Below, piece after piece: positions 1 to 11,321 of a DNA stretch of 58,120 nt. The position numbers and the translations under genes were made by a program. Position 1 is the stretch's first letter. Every line of letters starts with the position of its first letter. The stretch spans positions 583,232 through 641,351 of the forward strand of contig NW_005434640.1 in NCBI RefSeq assembly GCF_000315625.1, given 5' to 3'. Origin of the DNA: Guillardia theta CCMP2712. Lineage: Eukaryota > Cryptophyceae > Pyrenomonadales > Geminigeraceae. The notes beneath the pieces were generated by a model, which ran no database searches, was not told where the DNA came from, and was given only the letters and a program-made list of their open reading frames with translations.

Positions 1-2430
1 ATATGTGGCCTGATCTCCAAGCAGACGTCGACATTAGAAATAGCAAAGAGCAGGTGCGCAAAGCGTCGAACAAGCCTCCATACGAGATGGAGCCTATTCC
101 CTCTTAATAAGAGAACGTAGGAGCCGACAGAACGCCTCTTCAGAGGAGGAGGAGGAGGAGGAGGAGGAGGAGGAGGATGAAGAGGATCAAGAACTGAGAG
201 GAGCTGAGGCGGAAGAGGGGGGCGGAGGAACTGAGGTGGGAGGAGGAGTCCGAAACTCAGTTCACTGCGCACGGGGGCGCAACTGGCGAGGAGGTGCAAT
301 TTATTCTACATACAAGAGGGTGGGGGTGGTGGACGGCCCTCTTGAGGACAGGTACGGTAGTCCAAACGAGCAGGTGGAGGGTGGGGTCCGAGTTTGAATG
401 TCCCTTCTTCGTAGGGACATGAAGTTGACTTGGTCATGACCACCCGTACAACAGAGGGGGCTACAAGGGGTACCTGAGGATTGCCTTCCGACCGTCACTA
501 CAGCTGTCTGCCGTTTGCGTGAAAGCGTGTGACACCGTTACAGCTTGGCGTGTGAAGGCGTGTGAACCTGAGTCAGGTGTGAAGGCGTGTGAAGGCGTGT
601 GAAGTCAGGTGTGAAGGCGTGTGAAGGCGTGTGAAGTCAGGTGTGAAGGCGGCGTGTGAAGGCGTGTGAACTTTGAGTCAGGTGTGAAGGCGTGTGTAGG
701 CGTGTGAACTTGAGTCAGGTGTGAAGGCGTGTGAAGGCGTGTGAAGGCGTGTGAAGTCAGGTGTGAACTGAGGCGGCGTGTGAAGGCGTGTGAACTTGAG
801 TCAGGTGTGAAGGCGTGTGAAGGCGTGTGAACTTGAGTCAGGTGTGAAGGCGTGTGAAGGCGTGTGTAGGCGTGGCGTGTGAAGTCAGGTGTGAACTGAG
901 GCGGCGTGTGAAGGCGTGTGAACTTGAGTCAGGTGTGAAGGCGTGTGAAGGCGTGTGAACTTGAGTCAGGTGTGAAGGCGTGTGAAGGCGTGTGTAGGCG
1001 TGGCGTGTGAAGTCAGGTGTGAACTGAGGCGGCGTGTGAAGGCGTGTGAAGGCGTGTGAAGTCAGGTGTGAACTTCGGAAGGCGTGTGAAGGCGTGTGAA
1101 GGCGTGTGAAGTCAGGTGTGTCGGAAGGCGGCGTGTGAAGGCGCCGGTGTGAACTTCGGAGTCAGGTGTGAAGGCGTGTGAAGGCGTGTGAACTTGAGTC
1201 AGGTGTGAAGGCGTGTGAAGGCGTGTGTAGGCGTGTGAAGTCAGGTGTGAACTGAGGCGGCGTGTGAAGGCGTGTGAAGGCCGGGCGGCGGCGTGTGAAG
1301 TCAGGTGTGAAGGCGTGTGAAGGCGTGTGAGGCGTGTGAAGGCGTGAGAAGTCAGGTGTGAACTCGGAAGGCGTGTGAAGGCGTGTGAAGGCGTGTGAAC
1401 TCGGAAGGCGTGTAAAGTCACTGAGTCATGTGTGAAGCCTGAAGGCGGCGTGTGAAGGCGTGTACGGTCAGTGTGACTCACTGCCGTGAAGTCAGTGTGA
1501 AAGGCGTGTGAAGGCGTGTCACAGTGTGAACTCCGAAGGCGTGTGAAGTCAGGTGTGAAGGCGTGTCACGGAAGCGTGACGGATCGGACGGGCGTGTGAC
1601 TCGGACTCTGACTCAGTGAGACACTGATGTGACAGTCGGACAGTGAAGACATGTCAGTGTGAATGATGAGCCTCGGAGACGGTATGATGGCCGCGGACTC
1701 AACAGCTAGAGCCGCGCGGTGGCAGTCCACAGGGCCAAGCGGGAGTCCGATCAGTCACCGCTGGGTTGACAGCAGTGCGGCGCCTCGGCCTCCGAGTCGA
1801 GTCGGAGGCTCGGAGGGCTGCAGCAGTGCGGCCCCCCCGGAGCACCGTTTGCCTGGCAGACTGACTCAGTGAGTAGCAGAACGTCGGCCCCCGGACTGAA
1901 AATGTTCGATATTCAGAGAGTAAGGGGGCTCCGAGCCTCGGAGGGAACAAGTAACCACCGCCAAGCCTTGTCGCCTTGGTAAACATATTCCGACAAAACT
2001 TCTCGCGAGTTAGCAGCCTCGGCCCTGACTCTGAGATAACTCGGAACTTGGGGAAGGAGAATGTAACTTATGTGATGGCGACTGATCAACACTGTGATCG
2101 GATTCGATCCCAGGCACTTGAGTATCAAATATGCCTGTTGAATTATTACAAACCAGGTTAACTTTCAGTACAAATGTTTACTCAACGGTCTAACGACATT
2201 CTATTTCGGGCTACTCCCACTACCAGGCAGAATGAACGTGGAGTACCAGTTTGGGGGTCAGATTGGTCCTGGGGGGAACATCTGTCCTCCAGCCGATGTC
2301 CTGGTACAAAATATAACTATGATTTATATAATACAGTACCAGTATTTCATAATGCCTGCAACTGTGGTACAAACGAGTTTTAGGACCGAGGAAATAAAAG
2401 CCCACGGACGACAAACCCAGGCACCGCAAG
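1..2430. other. Gene-free left end apart from the minisatellite
   Basis: Outside the minisatellite I see a GGA triplet run (about 147-178) and a GC-rich stretch at 1660-1900 with short CTCGG/GACTC direct repeats, then ordinary sequence from 1900 to 2430. Open frames here are short, overlap on both strands and show no protein-like composition or splice pairing. No RNA gene was recognised. Confidence 0.6.
540..1600. repeat. Minisatellite built on a 10-bp GGCGTGTGAA unit
   Basis: About 1 kb is made almost entirely of the decamer GGCGTGTGAA in short runs of two or three, separated by variants such as GTCAGGTGTGAA and CTTGAGTCAGGTGTGAA, giving a nested higher-order period. The 3' end (from about 1440) decays into shorter GTGTGA and GACTC fragments. 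A 139-codon open frame on the minus strand through this block only translates the repeat (His-Thr-Pro-Ser-rich), so I do not call it a gene. No telomeric TTTAGGG-type unit is visible nearby. Confidence 0.9.
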
Positions 2431-2815
2431 ATGGTAAGCGATCATTGGGGAGCGACTCGATGAATGTATCCCTGCTGTACTCGCTTGTGCCTGCTCTCCC
2501 TCCCTGCTTGTGTAAATCTCACTATTAACGTGCTATTCGCAGTTCTCCGACATCGCCAACGTCCAGACGCTCTTCGCCTCCAGGTGGCCCCTTACCACCA
2601 TCACCGATGAAACTTCAAGCAAGGAGAGCGGTTACAACTACGACTACGTTGCTGATGGCAATGCCGGAGCTGTCTGGAACTACGGATCCGACTTCGGCGG
2701 AGGATCTGACAGTCCCAGCGATCACAAGATCTTCGGTAAGTTCGGAGTGACCGACAGTGCCTACAGCAACATCAAGCTCTGCCCTGGCACCGCCGGCGCC
2801 TCCTGCTCTGGATAA
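2431..2815 (+). CDS. Small hypothetical protein; first exon is just the ATG
   Basis: The proposed CDS joins 2431-2433 (ATG alone, directly followed by GTAAGC) to 2543-2815 (after a TTCGCAG acceptor), giving 92 residues. The second exon is clearly protein-like: GC-rich third positions, no stops, composition rich in Ser, Gly, Asp and aromatic residues, two cysteines near the end (LCPGTAGASCSG) and stop TAA at 2813. A polyadenylation-type AATAAA follows at 2864-2869. I recognise no family and no signal peptide. The weak point is the start: upstream exons could exist, and the exon beginning FSDIANVQTLF could be the tail of a longer protein. Function unknown. Confidence 0.55.
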
Positions 2816-2863
2816 GCGTTGCCTACGTGCAAGTAATCGCGTTGGAAATGCGATGTGAACATG

Positions 2864-2869
2864 AATAAA
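2864..2869 (+). terminator. AATAAA polyadenylation-type signal
   Basis: A canonical AATAAA lies 49 nt after the stop of the 2431-2815 gene, followed by T-rich sequence. It supports this being the 3' end of a transcription unit. Whether this organism uses AATAAA is not known from the window. Confidence 0.4.
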
Positions 2870-4445
2870 CGTGTTCTATTCTTATTCATACCCGATGAGT
2901 CAGCACCAATTCACCAAGTCAATCGAAGATCCGGTGTTTTCCCTTACACACGATTTGATGACTGACAGGGCCAAGCATGCACACAACAGTCAGAGAGATG
3001 CTACCACCCTTCCTCATCCTATGAACTCGTTGTCCCCTGAACCCATCATTTCGTCCTACACACGAAGATAGGATACGGCTTTCTAGCAGCTCTGCCCCTA
3101 CAACATCAAATGTAAAATTTGTTTGCTTCTGCCTGGCAACAAGCCTCAATATCTATCAATCTACGTAGCCTTCTTGTCAAGTCCCAAAACTTCAACAATG
3201 CATTTGAATCCGTCCCCGTTCTGTTCTGCGTATGCAGAATGTCTGAGGTAATGCAGAAACTCATAAAATAGATCAGTCCCTCTTCCATCGAGTGTATTGC
3301 GCATATATTCTAATATCATCCCAATATCATTACATCATGTGAAGTGGGAAAAAGTACTGTCTCTCTATTTTCACCAGGCATGTGCTAAACTGGTTTTGAC
3401 TCTGTGTGCTAAGAAGAGGAAGCTTGTTCTCAAAGCTTGGCTGGTCCCCAATGTCTGTTCTATACAACACCAGCTATCATTTCAATTCTTATTTGACAGA
3501 CATCTGACATTCCAAAAGCCAGTGATGGCGGTCTCGATAGCACATCAACAGAACAAGCGTGCTATCAAGCTGCTTCGAGCTTTCAGCAGAGACGTTCTAC
3601 TAGCGAGGGCCTCAGTAGGGCCTGATGATGCGAATCATGAATGATGGTGGATACGGCAGGAGAAGCTCGCGATCATAACAGGAAGTCAGATGTGTCTTGA
3701 CCCAGGTAGCAGCCTTTGCCATCTGATAGGTACGGTAGGGATCATATCGGATCGACTGAGTTTAGTCTCCCCGCTTGTACAGTTTCCTAGGAAAAGCAGC
3801 CGCTGAGCCGGGACTTGTTGCGCCAGCTCAAGGCAAAGGTAAGCCAGACTCTTGTGAGCCCAGTGATGATCGCGTGACTCTGCTGAAGCAACCGGTCCCG
3901 GCCCGGCGGAACTTATTGAAAAGTTCGGAACTTATTGAAAAGTTCGGAACTTTACAACCTCACTCACTGACCGACTCGTCACTGAAGTGACTCCGGGCGC
4001 GGCAGATCTATCTATCATAGAGTCTGGCTACGGTAGACCCGTGCTGTCTTTTGATCTGCTCCTATGTAATAGATGGGGCGGGCCCATCTACACCTTCCGG
4101 GATCCGGCCTGGCCATGGCGATGGTGGAAATTGCGCGATGGTGGAGGTGAGAGAAGAACCGAGAGGAGAGGAAGAGAGGGTTCAAGAAGATGAGCACTGA
4201 TATCAGAGTGTAGAGAATTCAAGAAGAGAAAGCACTGATATCAGAATGTAGAGGAAGGGAATGAGTTGCTACTGCTGTTGATGTTGTTTTGTTTGGTTGC
4301 CCTCGACCGCTGTTAAACTTGCAGCAGGCAGAAGCAGAGAAGTGATCCTCAGGTCTCGTCAAGACTCTTGTCACCATGCGTTCTGCAAGCCAAACCTCGC
4401 ACACAGCTGGTGCAGGTCTCAAGGACGAGAGAGTGCGTCTCGTGG
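2870..4445. other. Intergenic, small tandem duplications only
   Basis: About 1.6 kb between the small hypothetical gene and the JmjC gene. It holds a doubled 21-bp unit containing CGGAACTTATTGAAAAGTT (about 3907-3955) and a doubled block of about 40 bp containing GCACTGATATCAGA (4190-4255). The longest plus-strand open frame (3297-3644) has no ATG start and no recognisable features. I see no gene here, though promoter or untranslated exons of the JmjC gene may lie at the right edge. Confidence 0.5.
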
Positions 4446-6231
4446 ATGAGGAAGAGAATCGCCGAGCTCGAGGAGGAGATCGCCGCGAGCTCTAGGAAAC
4501 CGTCGCTGACTGACTTGCTGGGCTTGTTGGGGTCCTTCCAGTTTCTTTGCGGGGACCTGACGGAGGCGAAGCTCTCATATACGCGAGCAGTAAGCCTGGA
4601 AGAAAAGGCGCTGGGAGGAGGCCTGGGAGGACGCAAGTTTGCAGCAGCACTAGCGAGAGTGACGAGACAGATAGAGGCAGATCAAACTGTGGCATCCGTT
4701 CGACCAAGTTCGGAGGTCTTCAGCGAGGAGCCCTTGGTCTTGCAAAACATCGAAAGGCGAGACGGAACGAAACTTGGCTACATAGAGTTCATGAGCGAGT
4801 ACGCGGACAAGGGAGTTCCGGTGTGGCGAAGAAAAAGACATAGATCGCAGCTGACACTGTGCGATGTTGCTCAGGTCATTCTCACAGGATTGTTTGAAGC
4901 CGGCATGTTTGTGAGGGGCGCCTGGAGTTTCGACAGGCTGCAAGAGGAACTGGGCAACAAGCTGATTGTTCCTCGGCGGCGAGTGGTGAGAAGGAGAAGG
5001 GAGGGAAATCAGTGAGGGGGGTGACAACCTGCAGGAGGATTCACCCGATTGGGCTCATCTCGAAGACTCGCAGCAGACTTCATTGTCAGAATTCTTAGAG
5101 AAAATCTCTGCAAGCAGCTGCGGTAGAGCAGCCCAGGTTTCAGAGGAGCAGACGGATTGATGTTGGAGGAGCAGAAGATTACATCTTCGACTGGAATCTT
5201 CCCGGAAATGCGCCAGACCTCGTCGATGAGTTGGTGCGTTTGTCGTAACTTGTTCGAATGCACTTCTCATGCATTCGTAACAATTAGCGGATTCCAAAGT
5301 TCTTTAGTGGAGATTTGCTTCAGGTAGTCTGCCGCTGATACCTTTCATTGCGATTCGAATCGTTTGTTTGCTTCCTAGCATCTGCCAGAAGGATCGCTGT
5401 ACAGGGAGGCATGGCCATCGTTGTTCATCGGGCCGAAAGGTGATGATGATTCTGAATGTGGTGATGGTGATACATGGCGATGATCGCGATTATAATGATG
5501 AGGGCGATAGAGGGGAGAAGGATGAGGACGAAAGCATCCGTCCTCTCGTACTGCTCATTCAAGGCAGTTGATTGTTTTTCCTCCGCAGGAAGCAGATCTG
5601 GGCTTCATATCGATGCTTTCGGCAGGTGACTTGTCCTCCTCCTCGACTCATCTCAGGCCTCGAGACCCTCAGCAATTTCTGGATGGCGATGCTGCAAGGG
5701 CAAAAGGAGTGGACCATCTTCAATCGTGAGGACGCCAGTCTTCTCGGACCATCGTACCAGGTACGAGGAGGGAGGGGAGCCGAGGCCTGACGGATCTATT
5801 GTAAGATCTCGTTGGACCCCACGTTTGCAGCTGAGAGGGACCTCGCTCATGCTCCCACGGGGACTTCGGTGCGTCGTGTAGGTTGAACATGACAAGGAGT
5901 CTCTTAAACCAGGTGCCAGGAGCCCAGAAAGCATGCTCTTTGGCGAGCAAGGGGCTGGCGATCTCTGCTCAGTGCAGGAGAGGTTACAAGATTGTGTCAA
6001 GGTTTCTCCTCCCACTCCTCCTGGCAGGTACTTTTCGTGCCTGCAGGGAGCCCACATGCAGTGAACAACGTAACGGCGACGCTTGCTATCTCTGCCAACT
6101 ACATTGACACCTCCAACCTGGAAAGGTGCAGCTGCAACTTCCATCCACATAGAGTTTCACATGCACACAGAGCACTGGAAGAGCTTGACCTGATAGCTGC
6201 CGAAGATCCACGTATCATGTGCTTGCTGTGA
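4446..6231 (+). CDS. JmjC-domain (cupin-like) Fe(II)/2-oxoglutarate dioxygenase with TPR-like N-terminus
   Basis: Nine exons rebuild a 370-residue protein: 4446-4820, 4875-4985, 5035-5122, about 5175-5233, 5379-5439, 5589-5625, 5673-5760, 5882-5971, 6028-6231. All phases agree and total length divides by three. Residues about 25-60 form a TPR-like helix pair (FLCGDLTEAKLSYTRAVSLE). The JmjC core follows: GVPVILTG, DYIFDWNLP, AWPSLFIGPKG, then SRSGLHIDAFG giving the HxD iron ligands, FWMAMLQGQKEWTIF, and VLFVPAGSPHAVNN carrying the distal His. Members of this family hydroxylate or demethylate proteins; the TPR-plus-JmjC layout resembles JMJD4/JMJD6/JMJD5-type hydroxylases more than histone demethylases, but the substrate is unknown. 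The first in-frame ATG is 4446; an upstream exon is possible. It runs convergent to the next gene, 293 nt apart. Confidence 0.85.
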
Positions 6232-6524
6232 TGGGCGATTGATTTGACTTTCATCCATGTGTAGGAGCTGTGTGCGTTCTGGAGCACCTAAGTCGATTTC
6301 GAGGCGGGAAACACGATCATGAGCATGAGAAGCAGCTCTTTGCATCATGGTCAGAATTCAAGAGATCTCAGAGCAAGAAGAGCCGAAATGGTCCGCTAGG
6401 AAGTACAACTGACTGACACACTTCCTACCCCAAAAGATTTCTAGCACACTTCGTATCACAAAAATCAGTCTACACATCCGCTCCGTCACGTCATGGCGAA
6501 TAATTTGTGCAAGTTATTGGAGAG

Positions 6525-7314
6525 CTACTTTACAAAGTTCAGCATCACAGGATATCCCATCTCACTAGAAGCTTTTGGTGGCGGATAGTCAGGCCAAACT
6601 TTTCGAACCTGCCCAACGAGTGAGAAAAGTGATCGAACGAGACCAGGAACGGCATAGAGAGGTTGCAGCCGTTAAGTGAGAAGCAAGAGAAGTTGTAGGA
6701 AGTGTAGCAGTGAGAGGGAGCAAGACAGACGTTGGTCTTACCAACGTGGGATCATCAAGCAGATCGTCTTCGGGCAACCAGATTGCAGGAGAGTCTGGGC
6801 CGTAGTTGATGGGTCCAGGAAATGGACAATTCCACCTGAATGATTGAAGTCAGCGAGCGTACAGAGCAGAAGATACAAGACTGCACCTGTGCTCTTCCTG
6901 GCACTGCTCGCCGATAATGGCAAGTGGACTGGGATCAGCGTACGCTTCCGGCGAGGTATCGACTCCGCCATAACCGCAATGAGGGTCATCCGGAGGGCAC
7001 ACCAACATCTGATCTCGGTCAGCGAAACGATGACGGCGAGACGTGATCGACCGTGAGAGGAACAAGAACTTGTCTGCCTCGCCGCATGTTCGGCCTCGCC
7101 CTCACCAGCCACATGGGCTTGGCAAGCTCATACTGTATGAGGGCTGTCTGCTTGAAGGAAAGAACAAGCAGGTAAGCAAGAGATCACGCCCGTCCCCTTC
7201 CTCTCTCACCTTGGACTTGCGCCATGAGGACGAAGTTATCGCTACCAGCACAAGCACACCCGCCGCCATCGCCAGACACCTCGCTACCCATGTCGCATCT
7301 GTGACCATTCGCAT
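6525..7314 (-). CDS. 148-aa single-pass or secreted protein, conserved-looking but unidentified
   Basis: Five exons on the minus strand, 7210-7314, 7106-7147, 6887-7008, 6742-6835 and 6525-6608, join in phase to 149 codons with stop TAG at 6525. Residues 10-29 (VARCLAMAAGVLVLVAITSS) form a hydrophobic segment usable as a signal anchor, followed by basic WRKSK. The remainder is Pro-, Cys- and acid-rich, with four cysteines (CPPDDPHCGYGG, EQCQEEHRWNCPFPGP) that could form two disulfides, and ends SEMGYPVMLNFVK. I do not recognise the family. All four introns are GT-AG and 58-133 nt long, and phase agreement at each join makes the gene model convincing. It could be an organelle membrane subunit or a type II membrane protein. 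Confidence 0.7.
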
Positions 7315-7541
7315 GTTGCCCTCCTCCGATCATCCTGTGTAGTCTAACCCCACCCTTGACACTCCCCACCCCTTTGCTTTTGAATACCCCCTGGATCACC
7401 CAATCGTCACATATGAAGAAAGGGGTGATATGAGTCTAGGGTACCTGTACACCCCCTCCAGAAATAATCATCACCCCTCCCTTCCCCGTCCTTTTCGCCC
7501 TCCTCCCCCCACTGACCTTTTAACGGCTGCTGCATCGCATC

Positions 7542-10500
7542 ATGGCGGCGATGGCGGAGGAGCTCAAGAAGCGGGTGGAGGAAGAGAGGTGAGGGAGGGG
7601 ACAGGCGGAAGAGCGACGACATGAGGAGAGAAAGCGGCGCAAGGGAGCATCAAGGGAGGAGGGTATCAAGTTTCAGCTCTGACACGCTTCGAGCAGCATT
7701 GATGATCGAGAGTTTCTGGCGGAGAAGGTGTATCCGCGACTCATGCCTGTGCTGATAGAGGTGATAGCACAAGACGCGCGTAGAGGCCCTGATGCCTTCA
7801 CAGCTTTGTCAGCGAGTTGAGCACAAGGAAAACTTCGACAGCTTGCAGGCGGAGAAGGAGGGAGGGGAGAGAGGGGCAGGCTTCAACCCGATCCGATGGC
7901 TGGCAGGTGGGTCAGAGGGAGGGTAAGGAAGGTGATGAGATCACTGACGAGGCTGAAGAGCACCTCATGAGAAATCGTCGCTCCTCCATCATGGCAGACA
8001 ACCAAGAATACATGGAGAGCTTGCAGAGGTGCTGCATGCAAGTCAGGCGCTGCTGATTAAGTTACAGGGATGCAGAGAAGATCCGAGAGAAACGAGAGCG
8101 ACTGGAGGCGGTTGCGAGGGAGAAGCGAGCACTTGAAGAAGAGGAGAGCCGGTGCTCTTGCTTTCTTGCGTGTATGCAGGTTTCATGGTGCTGTGCAGCA
8201 AACAAGAAGATGAACGGAACATGGCGGCAGAGAATGAAAGGAGAGAGCTGGAAGCCAAGCTGAAGTCGCAGGTTTGGCCGAGGAGGAGCGTTGCTGTTCC
8301 TCAAGCAGGGGTGCAGGCAGAGAAAGAAGAGGAGGAGTGGAACAAGAGCGTCTTGTCGGGAGTGAAGAGCGCTGCAGGAGTGAAGTACCAAGACGAGGCC
8401 CTGAGGTCTTCTCCTCCTCTCCTCTCTTCTCCTCCTCCCTTCTCCTGCTCTCCTCTCTCCTCCTCCTCTACTCTGCTCTCCTCTTGTGTTGTCCTGCCAT
8501 GTCCTGTCCTGTCCTGTCCTGTCCTCCTCTTATTCTGCTCACTCGGTTCACTCTTTGTCCAGCCTCTCAGAAAGCATACATCAGCTCGTCTCGTCCACGA
8601 GCTTCAGTACTGGTTGGCGCTGGCGGTTGCGGCCCCTGACCTGCTGCAGATTCAATGGAGGAATTGCGTCATACGCAGGAGACGATGCTCAAGGAGATCT
8701 GTGCGTTCTTGGTCAAGCGAACCAACGCCTCCTTCGTTGCTGTGCTTTCTCAGCTCGTCCGATCGTTTCATGATGCTGTTCCGCAGGTGGCACGCCTAGA
8801 GGATAGCGACACCCTACACTACAAGGTTGCAGCGGACAAGAAGGACGTCATCGTTGATCATGACGGTGCTGCTGTGCTGCTGCTGGTGGTGGTGGTGATG
8901 GTGGTGGTGATGATGATGATGATGATGGATGTGAAGGGTTGTGTGCATTATGGGAGCTGATGACAGTCTTGTGATGTGTTTCTTGTGTTTCAGAGGACGG
9001 GAACGAGGAGAATGTCGAACACAAGGAGGCTCCTCAACCTGAGATCACCGTCCGAAATCTCCCGCCCATGGACGACGACATGGCCTACGTGTTGAGAAGG
9101 GTGAGGAGAGGAGGGATGAGCGACGTCGGAGTGAGGAGTGAGCAGGGGAACGGGATCACCTTCGAGAGGGTCGTCGACCTCAACAAGGGCCTCTGCGTGA
9201 CCGACGTGAAGTTTGTAGAGGGCATGTTCTTCTTCGACCAGAAGCGGCAGGGGACGTACCTTGCTGTTCCCATCCGAAGCGGCAAGAAGGTCGTCGGCAT
9301 CATCAGCGCAGACACTCTCGACTCTCTCATCGAGGCCGAGCTGAAAGACTTTGAGATCCCTCAGTGAGCGGAACGATGAGAGTAACGCCTGTGAGCTGAC
9401 GGCCGCGCCTTAGGTTCATGTCAGCAGCTTTCATCCTCTCCGCCTTCATGGAGCGATCGGAGCTTTTGTACAGAAATCAAATCTTGAAGAGAAGGAAGGA
9501 GAGTCTGACTGTCATGTCGAAACGAGCAAACACGCTACCTGATGACATGGCGCAAGAGATTGTCAGCTCCATACAGGAGATGCTTCCTGCCTGCTCTTGT
9601 TGTGTCGGAGTCTGCAACTTGACATCTCAGATCCTCGTCTTGAGCTCGTCGGGTCCCTCATGGCAAGGGACTTGCAACGGAGTGGTCGACGAGACGAAAG
9701 AGGAGCACGGGCTGATGATGAAAGCTGTTGCCAGCAAGCTCCTGGTGAGCTCTGCCGTGAGCTGTTGACATCTGACGGTCCGCCAGGAGGTGAAGACGCG
9801 GGAGGAGAGCGTCGAAGAAGTTGCGATTCCCATCCTCGACGAGCAGAAAGTCACCGCGGTCGTCCACGTCAAGAGCGCGCCAGGCTCGAGCATCCCGCAG
9901 TTCTTGATCGACTTTCAGACGAGCATGAGCAGCGTCGTCGCCTCGGTCCTCCTGTCCCCTGCTAGGAGCGCCAAGCGAGTGCTCAGCATCATCGCAGCAG
10001 CTGCGGTAGGAGACCCCAAGAACCTGTTCCAGCATGCCGCCGCCATCTGTCGCTGGCACTCGTCTTCATCTTCCATCAAGATCGTCGCGAAGCATGGCCC
10101 CGACTCGCTCAGGATCTTGTTCGAGGAAGAGGAGACTGACAGCAACGTCATCGAGCGATCGAGCATCCCAGCCTGCGAGGAGGCGACCAGGTCTCGAGCT
10201 GTCAGCTTCGACGGGACCTCCGTTGTTGTGCCTCTCATGCACAAGGAGGATGATCGAACCCCCTATGGGCTGATCTTGGCCAAGACCAGCAGCGTGAGCG
10301 AGGAGCAGATGAGCATCCTGGAGGCGATAGGAAGCGCCTTGAGCGACGCCTTCGAGGTGGAGTCGCTTCTCGTGTTCGTCCCTCACCCTCCTCCAGGTTG
10401 TTGAGTTTCGCCGTAAGATGAGCATCGCCAGCGTCACCGCGCTCGAGGCTCTGCTCAAGAAGCTGCCCAAGCTCCGAGGCGCTTGCCTCTCCTTCCCCGA

Positions 10501-11200
10501 CAGCTGCGGCTTCAACATCGTCGCCCGCGTTCTCGGCAGCTTCTCTCACCCGGTGGTGGTGGGGGAGCGTCTGCAGAACTTCAAGGCGTTTCAGAAGGTG
10601 GCGGTGGCGCGCGAGGGCTGTGCTGCTGTCGGAAACATCTTGGTGGCTGGGGAGGAGCTGGAGCAGACGCAAGTGAACTTCCACGAGGAGACTCCGCTCG
10701 TGACGCTCAGCAGCTTCGCCGACATCCTGTGCACGGTGGCGGAGAGAATCCGATGGGAGAAGATGAGGGTCGATCGGACAGACGCGGAGCTGAGGGAGGG
10801 GGAGGAGATGCTGCTGCAGCACTTCAACGTGTGCAGGTTCGACATGCAGACCGAGCGCGCGATCCAAGACATCGGCATGATCTACATCGATAATATCAGA
10901 GAGTCTCTCCACCCCAATGAGCTCGGCGCTTGCATCTTCCAGGCGATCATGTACATCCTGGGGCACCAGCAGCGAGACGTGTCGCAATGGAAGCGCTGCA
11001 GGAAGCTCATCACTCACCATCTCTTCAAGGAGATGAAGATGATCGACATCCGCGCGCCTCTCACTGTCCACAAGCTCAAACTGGCGCGCGAGAGAATCTC
11101 CGCTCTCTCCGCCGCTGACATCGCCATGGAGGCAGGGCCACATGCGCTGCAGCTGTGGAAGTGGGTGCTGATGATTCTAGAAATACAAGGGGTGGAATAG
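7542..11200 (+). CDS. DPY30-like / coiled-coil / multi-GAF protein, probably axonemal
   Basis: About 15 exons. Early exons (7542-7588, 7697-7760, 7813-7906, 7959-8028) give MAAMAEELKKR, then a DPY30/RIIa-like dimerisation helix pair: FLAEKVYPRLMPVLIE followed by FNPIRWLAEHLMRN, the last part matching the usual 'P-x-x-[FW]-L-x-x-[YH]-L-M-R-N' ending. Exons 8068-8151, 8199-8271 and 8317-8405 are coiled coil. A GAF domain follows from 8650 (8650-8741, 8787-8865, 8994-9100, 9146-9363) with ASFVAVARLEDSDTLHYKVA and YLAVPIRSGKKVVGIISAD. Exons 9414-9744 and 9787-10356 hold a second GAF-like stretch, and 10397-11200 a helical C-terminus. One small exon between 8406 and 8649 is not resolved. GAF domains bind small ligands or mediate dimerisation; DPY30/RIIa helices anchor proteins on AKAP-like sites of radial spokes. 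The C-terminal helices vaguely recall dynein stalk-side sequences, which is not secure. Confidence 0.75.
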
Positions 11201-11321
11201 AAAGTTTATCATTGTACATGAGATCACGAGGAGAAAGAGAACTGGCTGGGAGGGAGGGAGGAAGGGAGAGAGAGGGAGGAGGAGGAGGAGGAGGAGAAGG
11301 CCTTGGCTCATTCCACGAGCA

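Noticed and set aside
1062-1481. 139-codon minus-strand open frame, His/Thr/Pro-rich
   Set aside because: It is only the translation of the decamer minisatellite.
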